Source: Ardenticatenaceae bacterium (GTDB taxonomy: Bacteria > Chloroflexota > Anaerolineae > Promineifilales > Promineifilaceae). Taken from it: a stretch of DNA of 64,000 nt. The notes below the pieces were generated by a model, which saw only the letters and a program-made list of their open reading frames with translations, was not told the DNA's origin and ran no database searches. Positions 1 through 10,700 of the stretch are shown here, piece after piece; position 1 is the first letter of the stretch; every line of letters starts with the position of its first letter. The stretch spans positions 41,479-105,478 of the forward strand of contig JACKBU010000015.1 in the NCBI GenBank assembly GCA_020634395.1, written 5' to 3'. Both the position numbers and the translations under genes were made by a program.

Positions 1-3000
1 CCAACGCGGCCTTCAGCCCCAACCCACTCGTGCCGACCGGCGACAGCACGCTGACGCTTTCCAATTTGGGCGCGGCGGCAGGAACCTATGGGCTGGAAAT
101 TACGGCAACGGATGGCAGTACGACGCACAACACGGCCGTTTCCCTCACCGTCTCCAGCACGACCCCAGCCGGCGTCGCCCTCACTTCCCCATCAGATGGC
201 GCGGTTAACGTGCCGGCGCTGCCCACGTTTAGCTGGGAAGCGGCCACCGGCGCCGTGGATTACACCCTGGAAATCGCCACGGACGGCGGCTTTGGTAATG
301 TTGTCTACAGCGAAACGACTACGGCCGTTTCCCTCAGCCCCACTCTCTATTTGACAAGCGGCACGCCCTATTACTGGCGCGTGACGGCCCACAACGGCTG
401 CGGCAGTTCTGTCTCCTCCGCCGCCAGCTTTACGACGGCCGTTTCTCCGGCCATCTTGCTCGTCGACGACGACGGCGACGCCCCGGACGTGCGTGCTTAT
501 TACACCGACGCCCTGGACGCCTTGAGCGAAGCCTATGACATCTGGGACACCACAGCCGCTGGGCAGCCAAGCGAGGCAGATTTTGCCGCTTACGATCTGG
601 TGATCTGGTTCAGCGGCGGCAACTACAATGCCGGGCCGACGGCCGTGACCGAAAACACCCTCAGCCGCTGGCTGCCGCAGGACAACTGCCTCTTTTTGTC
701 CAATCCCAGCTCGCTGAACACCATCACGGCGTTCCGCAGCCGCTTCCTGGGCTTGCGCTCCTTCGCCAGTCCTTATCCAGAATACCTTTCGGTGCAGGGA
801 GATTGGGTGGTGTACGGCGGGCTTGGCCCATACAGCCTGAGCTATCCCTACTATCCCAGTCTGCGCAGCGTGATACCCAACAGTAACGGCCGTTCGGCTT
901 TTGTTGAGGGCAGCACGATTGCGGCGGCGACGGTCAACGACGCCGCCTTCCGCAGCACGTTCCTCGGATTCCCCTTGGAAGCGGTGGATCAGGCGGGTCG
1001 GGAAGAGGTGCTGGGAACGGCCGTTGCTTGGTGCCGCAACGGCGTCAGCTACGGCACGCTCAGCGGTGTGGTAACGGATGGCGATTACGCCACGCCGATT
1101 AAAAACGCTACCATTGCTGCCGATAACGGCAGCCAATTGGTCAGCTTCCAGAGCGACGCGGCCGGGGCCTACAGTGGCGATCTGCGCAGCGGCGCGTATA
1201 CCATCACGGTTTCAGCCCTCAATTACGCCGATTACAGCACCCAGGTCACCATCAACGACGCCGCTGTGACCCCGCTGGACGTCAATCTCTTCGGCGGCTC
1301 GCTGAGTTATGCGCCGCCGGCCATCGAAGACACGCTGGCCTTAAGCGATGTAACCACTCACACTGTCACCTTGTCCGCCAGCGGCCCGCTGCCGGTGGAC
1401 GTGGGCCTGACGCCCTACACCACCCTGGCGGATCGCATCTATGGCATTTATGCCTCGTATGCGCCTGAGCCGGAGATTGCTTACTTTGATCGCCAAAATC
1501 CCACGACCCTGACCTCATTGGGCGCATTTAACAAAGGCGGCTCGGTAGGCGGCGATTTCTTCGGCGACGATTTCTCGGTGGTTTATGCCCTGGCGAATAT
1601 GGGCGATTCAGACGCGACCAACGACGAACTGGTGACGATCGATACCACCAGCGGCGCGGTCACGGTGATTGGCGTTTTGCCGCCGCCGCCCGGCTGGGAG
1701 CAGTACAGCGCCATGGGCTACGATCCGACAACGGCGCAAATGTATGTGGTCAGCAGCTATGTGGATTTCTTCAGCACTGGCGGCAAAAGCCTGTTCACCA
1801 TCGACGTGACCACGGGCCAGACTACGCTGCTCGGCCCCATCCTCAGCCCGATGCAGATGGAAATTGGAGCCATCGCGTTTGACGAGCAGGGCGTTTTGTA
1901 TGTCCACGATATGAACAATCAGCAGTTGGTGCGGATTGACAAAACGACGCGGGTGGCCACGACGATTGGCACAGTGGAGCCTTTTACGCAAATCAACAGC
2001 GGCATGGATTGGGACCCGGTGACGAAGCAGATGTATATTACCACCTGGGACGCCACCAACGGCGGCCAACTGCACACCCTGGACCTGTCTACCGGGGCGA
2101 CAACGCTGGTGGAAGCGTTGGGCAGTGCGGTTCCGGCGCGGCCGGAAGGGACGGCGTTCACGTGGATTGCCTTTGCCGCGGCGCCGCTGCCGTGGGCCAC
2201 GGCCGTTCCCGACCAGGTAACGATCCCGGCGAACGGCTCGGTGAACGTAGACATTGCCCTGGATACACGCGGCCTGTCGGCTCCCGGCGATTACACCGGC
2301 GCGGTGGCTTTTAGCGGTTCGTTTGTCAACGTGGCCGCTTCCCAGCCGCTGACCATGCACGTTACCTGCGCCGACTGCGGTGTGCTGGACGGAGCCATTG
2401 AGGACGCCTGGTTTAACACGCCGGTGAAGGCCCAGATAACGTTGACCAGCACCAACGGCATGGCGATTGAACTGGTGGGTGTAGACGCCTATGCCGTGAC
2501 GGTTCCGGCCGGAGAATACACCCTGACGGCTTCCGCGCCGGGGTATCTGCCCACGACGATGGGGGTAACGGCCGTTACCAACCTCACCACCACCACCAAC
2601 ATCGCCCTTACCCCGGAAGCGGGCTTCCTGGAATACAGCCCGGAAGCGATCCAGGTAGCCGCGCAGGTCGGCGACCTCCTTACGCGCACGGTGACGGTTT
2701 CCAACACTGGCACGACCTCGGTCACCTTCCGGGTGCGCCTGGACGGCTACGACGTGCCGGTGAGCGTACGCAATGCCGCGCTGGCGGCCATCAACGGCCA
2801 AAAAGAGGGCAACGCCGCCGACGTCATCGCCCCAATCACCGCCTATGGCGTGATAGGTGAGGGGGTAGGCGGTTCTTTGGGCTGGTTTAACCTGGACACT
2901 CCCGGCAACGTGTCGGTCAGCGGCCAGCACATCGAGCACGGCTCCCTGCGCGGCGGCGATTTCTGGGCTAACGATTTCTCGAAGTTGTATGCCTTTGAAG

Positions 3001-5330
3001 AAAGCAAGCTGATCACCCTGGAAACCGCCACCGGGGCCAAGGAAATCATTGGCGCGCTGCCCGGCATTTCCACCTACACCACGTATGCCGGCATGGCCTA
3101 TGACAGCGTCACCGAGCAAATGTACATCCTCCACGCCTATGAGTGCTATTTGGGGCAAACGCTGTACACCGTCGACGTGCACACGGCCGAAAACGATGCC
3201 GGCGTGCCGATAACCGGCGGCGGCTGTTTGGACTCGCTCACGTTTTCCGACAGCGGCGTTTTGTACAGCATTGATCTGGACAACGACGCCCTGGTCACTA
3301 TTGATCCTCAGACCGGGCAGGTCACGATTGTGGGCGGCCTGGGTTTCTCTGCCAACAGTTTCAGCCAGGGGCTGGCCTGGGACTCGGCCACCAATCAGCT
3401 CTATTACCTGGCAACCAGCGTCGATTCCTTCCCCTTTGTGCAGAACCTGTACCGTATTGATACGGCAACGGGCCAGGCGGAATATCTGGACAATCTGGGC
3501 TACTTCTCGATGATGGGTATGACGATTGCCTCCGAGGCGGCGCAGTGGGTATCAGTGCCCGGCGCGGCGATGACGGTTCCGGCGGGGGCGCAGGCGACGT
3601 TTGACGTGGTGTTTGACCTGCGCAGCCTGTCGCGGCCGGGCGAGTATGCCTCGGAAATGGTGTTTGAGGGTGACTTCATCAACAACCCGCCGGCCATGCC
3701 GGTTAACCTGACGGCCGTGTGTACGGACTGTGGGGTGTTGGATGGGGTGATCAAAGAGGCGGGAACGGCCGTTTCCCTGCCAGCCACCCTGCGCATCAGC
3801 GGCCCCAACGGCTTTGAGCAGATCCGCTACAATGCTGACAGCTACAACCTGACGGTGCAGCCGGGCGAGTATACCTTTCGGGTCAGCCGCAGCGGTTTTA
3901 TCGGCCAGGTGGAGACGGTAACGGCCGTAGCCAATGATGTGGTCACGACGGACTTTAGCCTGGTAACGGCCGTGTCAGACATCACCCTGGAACCGGCTGA
4001 GCTGAATGAGACGCTGCCGGTGGGCGCGACCATCACCCACAGCTTCACCATCAGCAACAGCGGCGCAGCCGACTTTGACTTTGTGGTGCTGGACGAAGAT
4101 TGGACGGCGCCGCTGCTGCCCACGGTGCCTTACACCTCTTGCGGCGCGGCCGACGCTTTTGGCTACACCTGCCTGGACTCCAACGTGCCCGACAGCCCGG
4201 TGACGTATGATTGGGTGGACATCTCCGCCACCGGCACGAGCCTGGGCCTGAGCGGGGCCAATGACTTCTACTGGCCGCTGCAACTGCCCTTTACCTTCAG
4301 CTATTACGGCCAGGACTACAACGAGCTGGCCATTCACTCCTACGGCCAGGTCTACTTTGAAGATCGGCAGCCGGATCCCTACTTTGGCGGCAATCAGCCA
4401 ATTCCGCAGGCTGTGCCAGATGGAGTTGAGACGTTCATCGCCCCGTTGTGGGACAACCTTAACTACACAGAGGCCAGCAAAAGTTATTACGAGGTTCAGG
4501 GCGTTGCGCCGCACCGGCGCGTGGTGATTCAGTGGGAAGGAATCGAATCGTCCCAATGGCCGCCGCAGGTAATGGATTTCCAGGTTATCCTGTTTGAAAA
4601 CGGTAATATCCTGACCCAGTACAAGTCTCTGGGCGGCAGCACCGGCTATCAGGCCACAATCGGCATTCAGGGCGACGCGCAAACGGGCTTGCAGTATGGG
4701 TACAATGAGCCTGTTTTGGCGGATGAACTGGCGGTTTGTTTCGTGCATCCCCACGCCAGGAATAAGGACTGCGCTTTGCAGCCGCCGGATGCGCCCTGGT
4801 TGGCGGCCGCGCCGGCCAGCGGTACGGTTCAGGCGAACAGCTCGCAAACGGTGGAGGTGGCTTTGACGGCCACGGCCATTGACCCGGGCCTGTACACAGG
4901 GGCTGTTTACCTGGGCGGGACGGACAATGACCCACTGGTGATTCCCGTGACCATGCGCGTGGTGAATCTGGCGCTGACGGCCGTGCCGCCAACGCAGATG
5001 GTGCTGCCGCAGCAGACAGCGCAGTACACGGTGACGCTGACCAACATGGGCGCCGTTACCGACACGTTCAGCCTGACGATAGACGCCAATTGGGATACCC
5101 GCCTGCTGCTGCCAGGCCGGACTCCGCAGGCCGACCTGGGTCTGACATTAGCCCCGGGCGAAACGGTGACGTTTGGTGTGTTGGTGACGCCGCCGGCTGA
5201 CGCCTGGGGTGGTACGGATACGGCCGTTATCCAGGCTACCTCACAAACTTATGCAGAATCCTATAGCGCGGTAAACACGGTCACAACCGTGCAACAGGCC
5301 ATCTTCCTACCGCTGATTTTCCGCAATTAG
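1..5330 (+). CDS. Large secreted multidomain surface protein (5' end outside window)
   Basis: The reading frame is open from the left edge to the stop at 5328-5330, so the true start lies upstream; at least 1775 codons are visible. The protein is built of repeated extracellular modules: an Ig/FN3-like domain near the left edge, a segment with an acidic LLVDDDGD stretch, and two copies of a beta-propeller-like unit (about 1430-2180 and 2860-3530). Each propeller copy is followed by a Cys-x-x-Cys linker (CADCGVLDG, CTDCGVLDG) and a carboxypeptidase-regulatory-like domain. The C-terminus is a beta-rich adhesin-like part ending in IFLPLIFRN. Similar hydrophobic-plus-Arg/Lys tails are common on exported Chloroflexota proteins. 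The role is probably cell-surface or matrix; no catalytic motif was seen. It is rich in ACGGCCGT, which encodes Thr-Ala-Val or Asn-Gly-Arg. Confidence 0.85.
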   Translation, partial: NAAFSPNPLVPTGDSTLTLSNLGAAAGTYGLEITATDGSTTHNTAVSLTVSSTTPAGVALTSPSDGAVNVPALPTFSWEAATGAVDYTLEIATDGGFGNVVYSETTTAVSLSPTLYLTSGTPYYWRVTAHNGCGSSVSSAASFTTAVSPAILLVDDDGDAPDVRAYYTDALDALSEAYDIWDTTAAGQPSEADFAAYDLVIWFSGGNYNAGPTAVTENTLSRWLPQDNCLFLSNPSSLNTITAFRSRFLGLRSFASPYPEYLSVQGDWVVYGGLGPYSLSYPYYPSLRSVIPNSNGRSAFVEGSTIAAATVNDAAFRSTFLGFPLEAVDQAGREEVLGTAVAWCRNGVSYGTLSGVVTDGDYATPIKNATIAADNGSQLVSFQSDAAGAYSGDLRSGAYTITVSALNYADYSTQVTINDAAVTPLDVNLFGGSLSYAPPAIEDTLALSDVTTHTVTLSASGPLPVDVGLTPYTTLADRIYGIYASYAPEPEIAYFDRQNPTTLTSLGAFNKGGSVGGDFFGDDFSVVYALANMGDSDATNDELVTIDTTSGAVTVIGVLPPPPGWEQYSAMGYDPTTAQMYVVSSYVDFFSTGGKSLFTIDVTTGQTTLLGPILSPMQMEIGAIAFDEQGVLYVHDMNNQQLVRIDKTTRVATTIGTVEPFTQINSGMDWDPVTKQMYITTWDATNGGQLHTLDLSTGATTLVEALGSAVPARPEGTAFTWIAFAAAPLPWATAVPDQVTIPANGSVNVDIALDTRGLSAPGDYTGAVAFSGSFVNVAASQPLTMHVTCADCGVLDGAIEDAWFNTPVKAQITLTSTNGMAIELVGVDAYAVTVPAGEYTLTASAPGYLPTTMGVTAVTNLTTTTNIALTPEAGFLEYSPEAIQVAAQVGDLLTRTVTVSNTGTTSVTFRVRLDGYDVPVSVRNAALAAINGQKEGNAADVIAPITAYGVIGEGVGGSLGWFNLDTPGNVSVSGQHIEHGSLRGGDFWANDFSKLYAFEESKLITLETATGAKEIIGALPGISTYTTYAGMAYDSVTEQMYILHAYECYLGQTLYTVDVHTAENDAGVPITGGGCLDSLTFSDSGVLYSIDLDNDALVTIDPQTGQVTIVGGLGFSANSFSQGLAWDSATNQLYYLATSVDSFPFVQNLYRIDTATGQAEYLDNLGYFSMMGMTIASEAAQWVSVPGAAMTVPAGAQATFDVVFDLRSLSRPGEYASEMVFEGDFINNPPAMPVNLTAVCTDCGVLDGVIKEAGTAVSLPATLRISGPNGFEQIRYNADSYNLTVQPGEYTFRVSRSGFIGQVETVTAVANDVVTTDFSLVTAVSDITLEPAELNETLPVGATITHSFTISNSGAADFDFVVLDEDWTAPLLPTVPYTSCGAADAFGYTCLDSNVPDSPVTYDWVDISATGTSLGLSGANDFYWPLQLPFTFSYYGQDYNELAIHSYGQVYFEDRQPDPYFGGNQPIPQAVPDGVETFIAPLWDNLNYTEASKSYYEVQGVAPHRRVVIQWEGIESSQWPPQVMDFQVILFENGNILTQYKSLGGSTGYQATIGIQGDAQTGLQYGYNEPVLADELAVCFVHPHARNKDCALQPPDAPWLAAAPASGTVQANSSQTVEVALTATAIDPGLYTGAVYLGGTDNDPLVIPVTMRVVNLALTAVPPTQMVLPQQTAQYTVTLTNMGAVTDTFSLTIDANWDTRLLLPGRTPQADLGLTLAPGETVTFGVLVTPPADAWGGTDTAVIQATSQTYAESYSAVNTVTTVQQAIFLPLIFRN

Positions 5331-5346
5331 ACCTAGAGGCCGATTC

Positions 5347-5383
5347 GCGGATTGGTCCAGCCTGCAAGGTTGGACCAATCCGC
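5347..5383 (+). terminator. Perfect 13-bp inverted repeat after the surface-protein gene
   Basis: Arms 5347-5359 and 5371-5383 are perfectly complementary (GCGGATTGGTCCA and its complement) around an 11-nt loop, 17 nt after the stop codon. There is no T-tract, so a classical intrinsic terminator is only one reading; it could also protect the 3' end of the transcript. Confidence 0.6.
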
Positions 5384-5601
5384 AGTTGGCCTACACCCTG
5401 ATTAAGGATGCTCCGGTATTGGCAACCCAAATCGGGTTCTTTCGCTTTTTTCGAAGGCAGTAGGTTAACTGTCCAGCAAACTTTTCAAAGTCTTAGCTAG
5501 TTTGACCAGGTCTTCCATTCAGATACGCTCTGTATGCCCATTTCCAATGCAGTTTAGTGCCCTCTACATACAAAATAAAGCCTGGCCAAAACCCAATAGT
5601 A

Positions 5602-5631
5602 TTAGCACAAGCGTTCTGTATGCGTTATAAT
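5602..5631 (+). promoter_or_regulatory. Putative sigma70-type promoter for the DinB-like gene
   Basis: A perfect TATAAT lies at 5626-5631, with a weak -35 (TTAGCA, 5602-5607) 18 bp upstream. The gene start is 80 nt downstream. The -10 is convincing and the -35 is poor. The rest of 5384-5600 shows no gene I can support. Confidence 0.45.
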
Positions 5632-5711
5632 GAATGCTGTTCGTTTGCCCTGTTGGGGAGTCATACTCACACACCAATCCCACAAGTGATGGGTCTATAA
5701 GGAGTTATGAC

Positions 5712-6242
5712 GTGAAATCAGCCATAAAAAACAGCCTCTGGCAGCAGTTTGGAGCCGCAATCGACGACCTTAACAACGCGCTCCTTGCCTGTCCTGATGA
5801 ATTGTGGCGCGGCCGTATCTGGGACAACCCTGCTCAAGAAAAATTTTTTCTCCCCGAATTCTGGTACGTCGTCTACCATACTCTGTTCTGGCTCGACCTG
5901 TACCTGACCGGAGCCGAAGAAGGTTTTTTGCCCCCGGCTCCCTTCCTGCTGGTTGAGCAGGATGAAAACGGCCCCCTGCCTGAAAAGCCTTATTCCAAAG
6001 CTGAGCTCCAGACCTACCTTGAGGAATGTCGCCAGAAATGCCAGACGACCATTGCAGCACTAACCGACGCGGCCGCATTCCGGCGTTGCCGCTTTGGTTG
6101 GGGTGAGGTCAGTTTTGTGGAGTTACTGCTCTACACCATGCGCCATGTACAAGGCCACGCCGCCCAGTTAAACTTGTTTTTAGGGCAAAAAGAAGGGTCT
6201 GCGCCAAACTGGGTGACTCAAGCGAAGAGCACGACCGCCTGA
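5712..6242 (+). CDS. DinB-like family protein
   Basis: The product is 176 residues. I chose the GTG at 5712 because AAGGAG (5699-5704) sits 7 nt upstream; the frame extends back to 5634 without such a site. DinB-fold proteins are four-helix bundles, often with three His binding a metal. Here His occurs in VVYHTLFW and in the C-terminal RHVQGHAAQLNLFLG segment, the usual places in this family. Some members are thiol-dependent enzymes, many are of unknown function. It is a lone gene, not obviously in an operon. Confidence 0.8.
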   Translation: MKSAIKNSLWQQFGAAIDDLNNALLACPDELWRGRIWDNPAQEKFFLPEFWYVVYHTLFWLDLYLTGAEEGFLPPAPFLLVEQDENGPLPEKPYSKAELQTYLEECRQKCQTTIAALTDAAAFRRCRFGWGEVSFVELLLYTMRHVQGHAAQLNLFLGQKEGSAPNWVTQAKSTTA

Positions 6243-6280
6243 TCCGCCACCCTTGTCCCTTATACTCAGGGAGATAGAAC

Positions 6281-6445
6281 ATGACTGGAAGCGCACTCAA
6301 AATTGAGCAAATTTTGGCCTTGCTCGCGGCCGCGCCTTCACGCATCGACAAACATTCTGACGCCCGTCAGGGCGTCAGCTTTAGCTCGATCTACTCGACT
6401 GCTCGCAGAATAATCAGAACGTGCATTCCATATGTGACGCACTAG
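6281..6445 (+). pseudogene. Possible N-terminal remnant of a second DinB-like gene
   Basis: This is a 54-codon ORF with GGGAGAT just upstream of its ATG. The first 22 residues (IEQILALLAAAPSRI core) read like the N-terminal helix of another DinB subfamily; the rest does not resemble it. A truncated copy is the simplest reading; a chance ORF is possible. Confidence 0.3.
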
Positions 6446-6713
6446 AAATTGAAATGGGACAAACGGATAGGTGATGACGCCGCGCTGCCTAGGCGGCCGA
6501 ATCTTCTGCCAATAGAGGGTGAACAGTTCACTCAATTCCGGGCTGAGTTCGGTGCGGTTGGCCGAGCATTTTCCCTGGGCAAACAAATCGAGGACGGCCT
6601 GGAGCAGCATGGACTTGTGGGGGCGCGCGATGGGTGGTAACGGCCGTCCATGTAGTCCGGTTTTTGTTGGTACTGAGGTGGGTGAACTTCCGGATGTAGT
6701 CAAAAAGCGTCAC
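6440..6713 (-). pseudogene. Frameshifted, truncated HNH endonuclease N-terminal domain
   Basis: On the minus strand a GTG start (6713-6711) opens a segment reading VTLFDYIRKFTHLSTNKNR. About 75 nt later the frame shifts, and a second frame continues with PHKSMLLQAVLDLF, then NRTELSPELSELFTLYW and a PPRQRGVITYPF segment. That order matches the N-terminal domain of a family of HNH-type putative restriction endonucleases (start, PHKP-LLLLAVLDL, LTPEL-ELF-YW, R-I-LPF). The nuclease half is absent. This is therefore the wreck of a restriction gene next to the large defence locus. The frameshift and truncation are directly visible; the family call is from recognition of the motif order. Confidence 0.6.
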
Positions 6714-6750
6714 TGTATTGTGAAGATAGCACAGATGGTCGCTGGCTGTC

Positions 6751-7059
6751 CTACTGCTCAGGCGACGGCACGAATTCCGGATGTTCAGCCAGGATGCGCC
6801 GGTAGATTTCCTGCGCCGCCCCATCCTTCCCGTCCACCTGCAAAGCAGCTGCAGCTGCAGCTGCTTCCTCCGGCTTCATGCCCTCCGGCGTCATCTTGCC
6901 GGTGAGCAGGTAACAAAATGCCTTGTAGCCGACCTTGCTGCCGTGTTGGCGGGTCGCTTCGCGGATGTCTTCAACGGTGGTCGCCTGGTCGATGGCCTCT
7001 TCGACCTGTTTGAGTTGGTCATAAGAGGCGACAGGCGTGTAGCTTTTTTCTCGGGCCAT
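6751..7059 (-). CDS. Small acidic protein of unknown function
   Basis: The product is 102 residues with an ATG at 7059 and AGGAG 8 nt upstream, a good start. It is predicted helical and charged, with an alanine run after residue 70 and a C-terminus ending in PSPEQ. No membrane segment, metal site or catalytic motif is visible, and I do not recognise the family. It is divergent from the next plus-strand genes and may be a monocistronic remnant of the accessory region. Confidence 0.6.
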   Translation of the reverse strand: MAREKSYTPVASYDQLKQVEEAIDQATTVEDIREATRQHGSKVGYKAFCYLLTGKMTPEGMKPEEAAAAAAALQVDGKDGAAQEIYRRILAEHPEFVPSPEQ

Positions 7060-7326
7060 ATGAATATCTCCTGTGTGTGATGGAGGATTTTACTCCGGTT
7101 GCGTTGAATCTCACCGTTATTTAGGGGCACAGCTGCGATAAACAGAGTTGGGGGATGGGGGATACGGCCGTTTCACCGGAACTGGTGAACTGTGGCGTGG
7201 TGGTGCACAGGCGACCATACCAATTCGCTTGTCCTCTGGCCATACTTTGCTACACCTGCCCCATGTGACCTTTTCACACTGTGTAGACAAAGCAATCTGG
7301 TGGCAAGAGCGGCGGACGCTATCAGC
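7060..7326. other. Intergenic stretch upstream of the defence locus
   Basis: No convincing gene is seen. It contains one ACGGCCGT octamer (about 7163). It probably carries the promoter of the minus-strand 102-residue gene, but no clear -35/-10 pair could be named. Confidence 0.4.
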
Positions 7327-7560
7327 ATGTACCATTCAGGTACGGGCCGCTCGCCGGTGGAATTTCTGCGCTATTGTCCCGACCGATACGATTTTGGCCT
7401 GCGCCATCTGGACCGGGATTTGCCGCCGGAAATGCGCTGGCAAGGAGAGTCACTACTTTTCTGCGACAATTTAGTGGAGTTGGCGGACAAGCAGGCAACG
7501 GCCGTTGCCCTCTTCCAGGCGACACTGAATGGCCTGCGCCAGGCCAGATTGATGGAGTAA
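7327..7560 (+). CDS. Small ORF of unknown function, possibly a remnant
   Basis: The 77-residue frame from ATG 7327 has protein-like composition (RYCPDRYDFGLRHLDRDL, then a helical C-terminus) and continues upstream without homology I can see. There is no good ribosome binding site. It may be the tail of a decayed gene. From 7561 to 7737 I see no gene. Confidence 0.3.
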   Translation: MYHSGTGRSPVEFLRYCPDRYDFGLRHLDRDLPPEMRWQGESLLFCDNLVELADKQATAVALFQATLNGLRQARLME

Positions 7561-7737
7561 CGTGTTCCAGTCGTGGCGGTTTGCCTGGCCTAACGCTGGT
7601 GCTGCCATTCAACCCAACCCATGACCATGCCCTCATTGACAAACTCCCTCAGTTGGGAAACAATCTGTTATGTCTACGAGATTGCTGTCGCGTAACCACA
7701 GCAAAACGATTTCAATCTTTACAAAGGGGCATACATA

Positions 7738-10700
7738 ATGGACGTATTCAACCTGCGCCACCAGTTGATTGATGACTACAGTACCTATATAAGCAGCTTC
7801 ATCAACATCAAAGATGATCGCATCCAGCAACACGTACAAAACGAACTGCAGGCGGGTATTCTCTGGCCTGACCCCCTTATCCAACTCAATCCCACCTTCG
7901 AGCCTGGAGCTTGGATTGATGACCTGGTCCAGTCAAATGTCCTTCACCCCGTATGCCAGAAGATATTCCGGTTGAAGACCGATGGACATAAACCTGACAG
8001 TAAACCTTTGCGCCTGCACAAACATCAGACCGATGCCATCGCCGCTGCCCAATCGGGCGACAATTACGTTCTAACAACCGGTACTGGTTCCGGCAAGAGC
8101 CTAGCCTATATTGTCCCGATTGTGGATCATGTACTCAAGCGAGGCAGTGGCAAAGGCCTTCAGGCGATTGTCATCTACCCCATGAACGCCCTGGCCAACA
8201 GCCAGTTTAACGAACTGGAGAAGTTCCTGGGGCGCGGCTTTGACAAACCGCCGGTCACCTTCCGCCGCTACACCGGGCAGGAATCCAGCGAGGAGCGGCA
8301 GAAAATCATCGCCCATCCACCCGACATCCTGCTGACCAACTATGTCATGTTGGAACTGGTGATGACACGGCCGTTTGAACGCGACCTCATCAAAGCGGCC
8401 AAAGGGCTGCAGTTCCTGGTCCTCGACGAGTTGCATACCTACCGTGGTCGGCAGGGGGCCGATGTCGCCATGCTTGTCCGCCGCGTACGCAACGTGTGTG
8501 ACAGCCCCAACATGCAAGTGGTCGGCACATCAGCCACCCTGGCCGAGGGTGGCACCTTTACCGAGCAGCAGGATAAGATCGCTGCTGTCGCCACTCAGCT
8601 TTTTGGCGCGCCGGTCAAGCCGCAACGCATCATTGGCGAAACGCTGCGCCGGGCGACTGCAGATCAAGCGCTGGATGACTCCGCGTTTATTCAGGCGCTT
8701 ACCCAACGTTTGCAATCAGAGGCACTTCCGGCTGCGGCCTACGATACTTTTATTGCTGATCCCCTGGCAGTATGGATTGAAACGACCTTTGGCTTAGAGA
8801 ATGAGCCGGGAAACGGCCGTCTCCGCCGCGCCCAACCCCTCAGCATCACCGGCGAAAACGGCGCCGCCAGCCGCCTATCTGCCCTTACCGGGGCCCCGCT
8901 TGATAGTTGCACTCGCGCAATTCAACAAACCCTGTTGGCCGGCTATCACGCGATCCACCCCGAAACCGGCTTTCCGGCTTTCGCCTTTCGCCTACACCAA
9001 TTCATTAGTCGTGGCGACACCGTCCACGCCTCGCTAGAAGACCCTTCTGCCCGGTACATCACCTTGAAAGGGCAGCAGTATGTCCCCGACAATACCCGGG
9101 AGCGTATCTTACTGCCGCTGGCTTTTTGCCGCGAGTGCGGACAGGAATATTATGTGGTTAATCGCCGCCATGATCCCCACACCCACGCCCTGATTTTCGT
9201 GGCCCGTGAACTACGCGACCAGACCAAAGAGGAAGACCAGCAGCGCGGTTTTCTCTATCGCAATCCGGCGGATCCCTGGCCATCAGATGACGAGGCTATT
9301 TTTGAGCGGCTCCCCGAAGACTGGATAGAACTGACAAATGCTGGTCTCCTGCGGGTGAAGCGCCACTACCGCAGTAAAGTCCCTCAGACTGTTCGGCTCA
9401 ATTCATTGGGCCAGGAAACTGAGGACGGCGCGAAATACAATTTCATCCAGTCGCCATTTCCTTTCTGTTTGCACTGCGGTGTAGCCTACAGCGGCCGTGA
9501 GCGCTCTGATTTTGGCAAGCTGGCCACACTCTCATCCGAAGGTCGCAGCACGGCGACCACAGTTCTCAGTCTGTCAGCCTTGCGCGCCTTACGCCGGGAT
9601 AAAACGCTAGAAAAGAAAGCCAAGAAACTGCTCAGCTTCACCGATAACCGGCAGGATGCCTCGCTGCAAGCCGGACACTTCAATGATTTTGTGGAGGTTG
9701 GCCTGCTGCGGGCGGCATTGTACCGCGCCGTGCAGCAGGCCGGCAGCAGTGGCATTCGCCACGATGAACTGGCACTCAAGGTGTTTGCGGCGTTAGATTT
9801 GCCTACAGAACTGTATGCTGTCAATCCCGACGTCAAATTCAAACAAAAACAAGAAACAGAGCAAGCGCTGCGCGAAGTGCTGGCTTATCGCGTTTATCAG
9901 GACTTGCGTCGGGGCTGGCGGGTAACTGCGCCCAACCTGGAACAGGCCGGCCTGCTCAGAATAGACTATGTCTCCCTCCGTGATCTTTGCGTCGCCGATG
10001 CGGAGTGGCAAAACTGCCATCCCGCCCTGGCCACGGCCACGCCTGAAGAACGGTATAACGTGGCTCGCGTACTGCTGGACGTGCTGCGGCGGGAGCTGGC
10101 TATCAAAGTGGATTACCTGGATCCGACATACCAGGAACGCATCCAGCAGCGGAGCAGCCTGCGTCTCGTCGAACCCTGGGCTATTGACGAAGATGAAGCC
10201 ATGCTGCACGCCGCTGTAGCCTGGCCACGGTCCAGCCGTAAGGGGGATTACGGCGGGCACCTGTTTATCTCCTCTCGGTCCGGCTTCGGTCTGTACCTGC
10301 GGCGGCAAAACACATTCCCCGGCTATGCGGCCAATTTGAAAATGACCGACACCGACCATATAATCCCGCAACTGTTTGCGGTGCTGGCTGTGGCCGGATT
10401 GGTAGAGCCGGTTGTGGAGTCTAAGACGTTAGGTGAGCCTCATGGCTATCAGTTACCGGCCGATGGCCTGATGTGGCTGGCGGGTGATGGCCGTTCTCCC
10501 TTCTATGATCCTGTGCGCATGCCCCGTCTGCCCAAAACCGGGCTGCGCACCAACCCCTTCTTTGTTGATTTTTACACAGAGGTTGCCACCGGTCTGCAAG
10601 ATACGCAGGCCCGCGAACATACTGCTCAGGTCTCCATGGAAGACCGCCTGGAACGGGAAGCCCGGTTTCGCAGTGCCGCCTTGCCCATCCTCTACTGCTC

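Noticed and set aside
1608..3182. Long antisense ORF (524 codons) within the surface-protein gene, and similar ones at 3975-4847, 20511-22046 and 22488-23480
   Set aside because: They are opposite high-GC coding genes, have no ribosome binding site or recognisable domain, and consist of Arg/Gly/His-rich shadow sequence.
5384..5600. Possible transposase tail on the minus strand (KLHWKWAYRAYL, MEDLVKLAKTL)
   Set aside because: Only short suggestive fragments in different frames; no family block could be matched.
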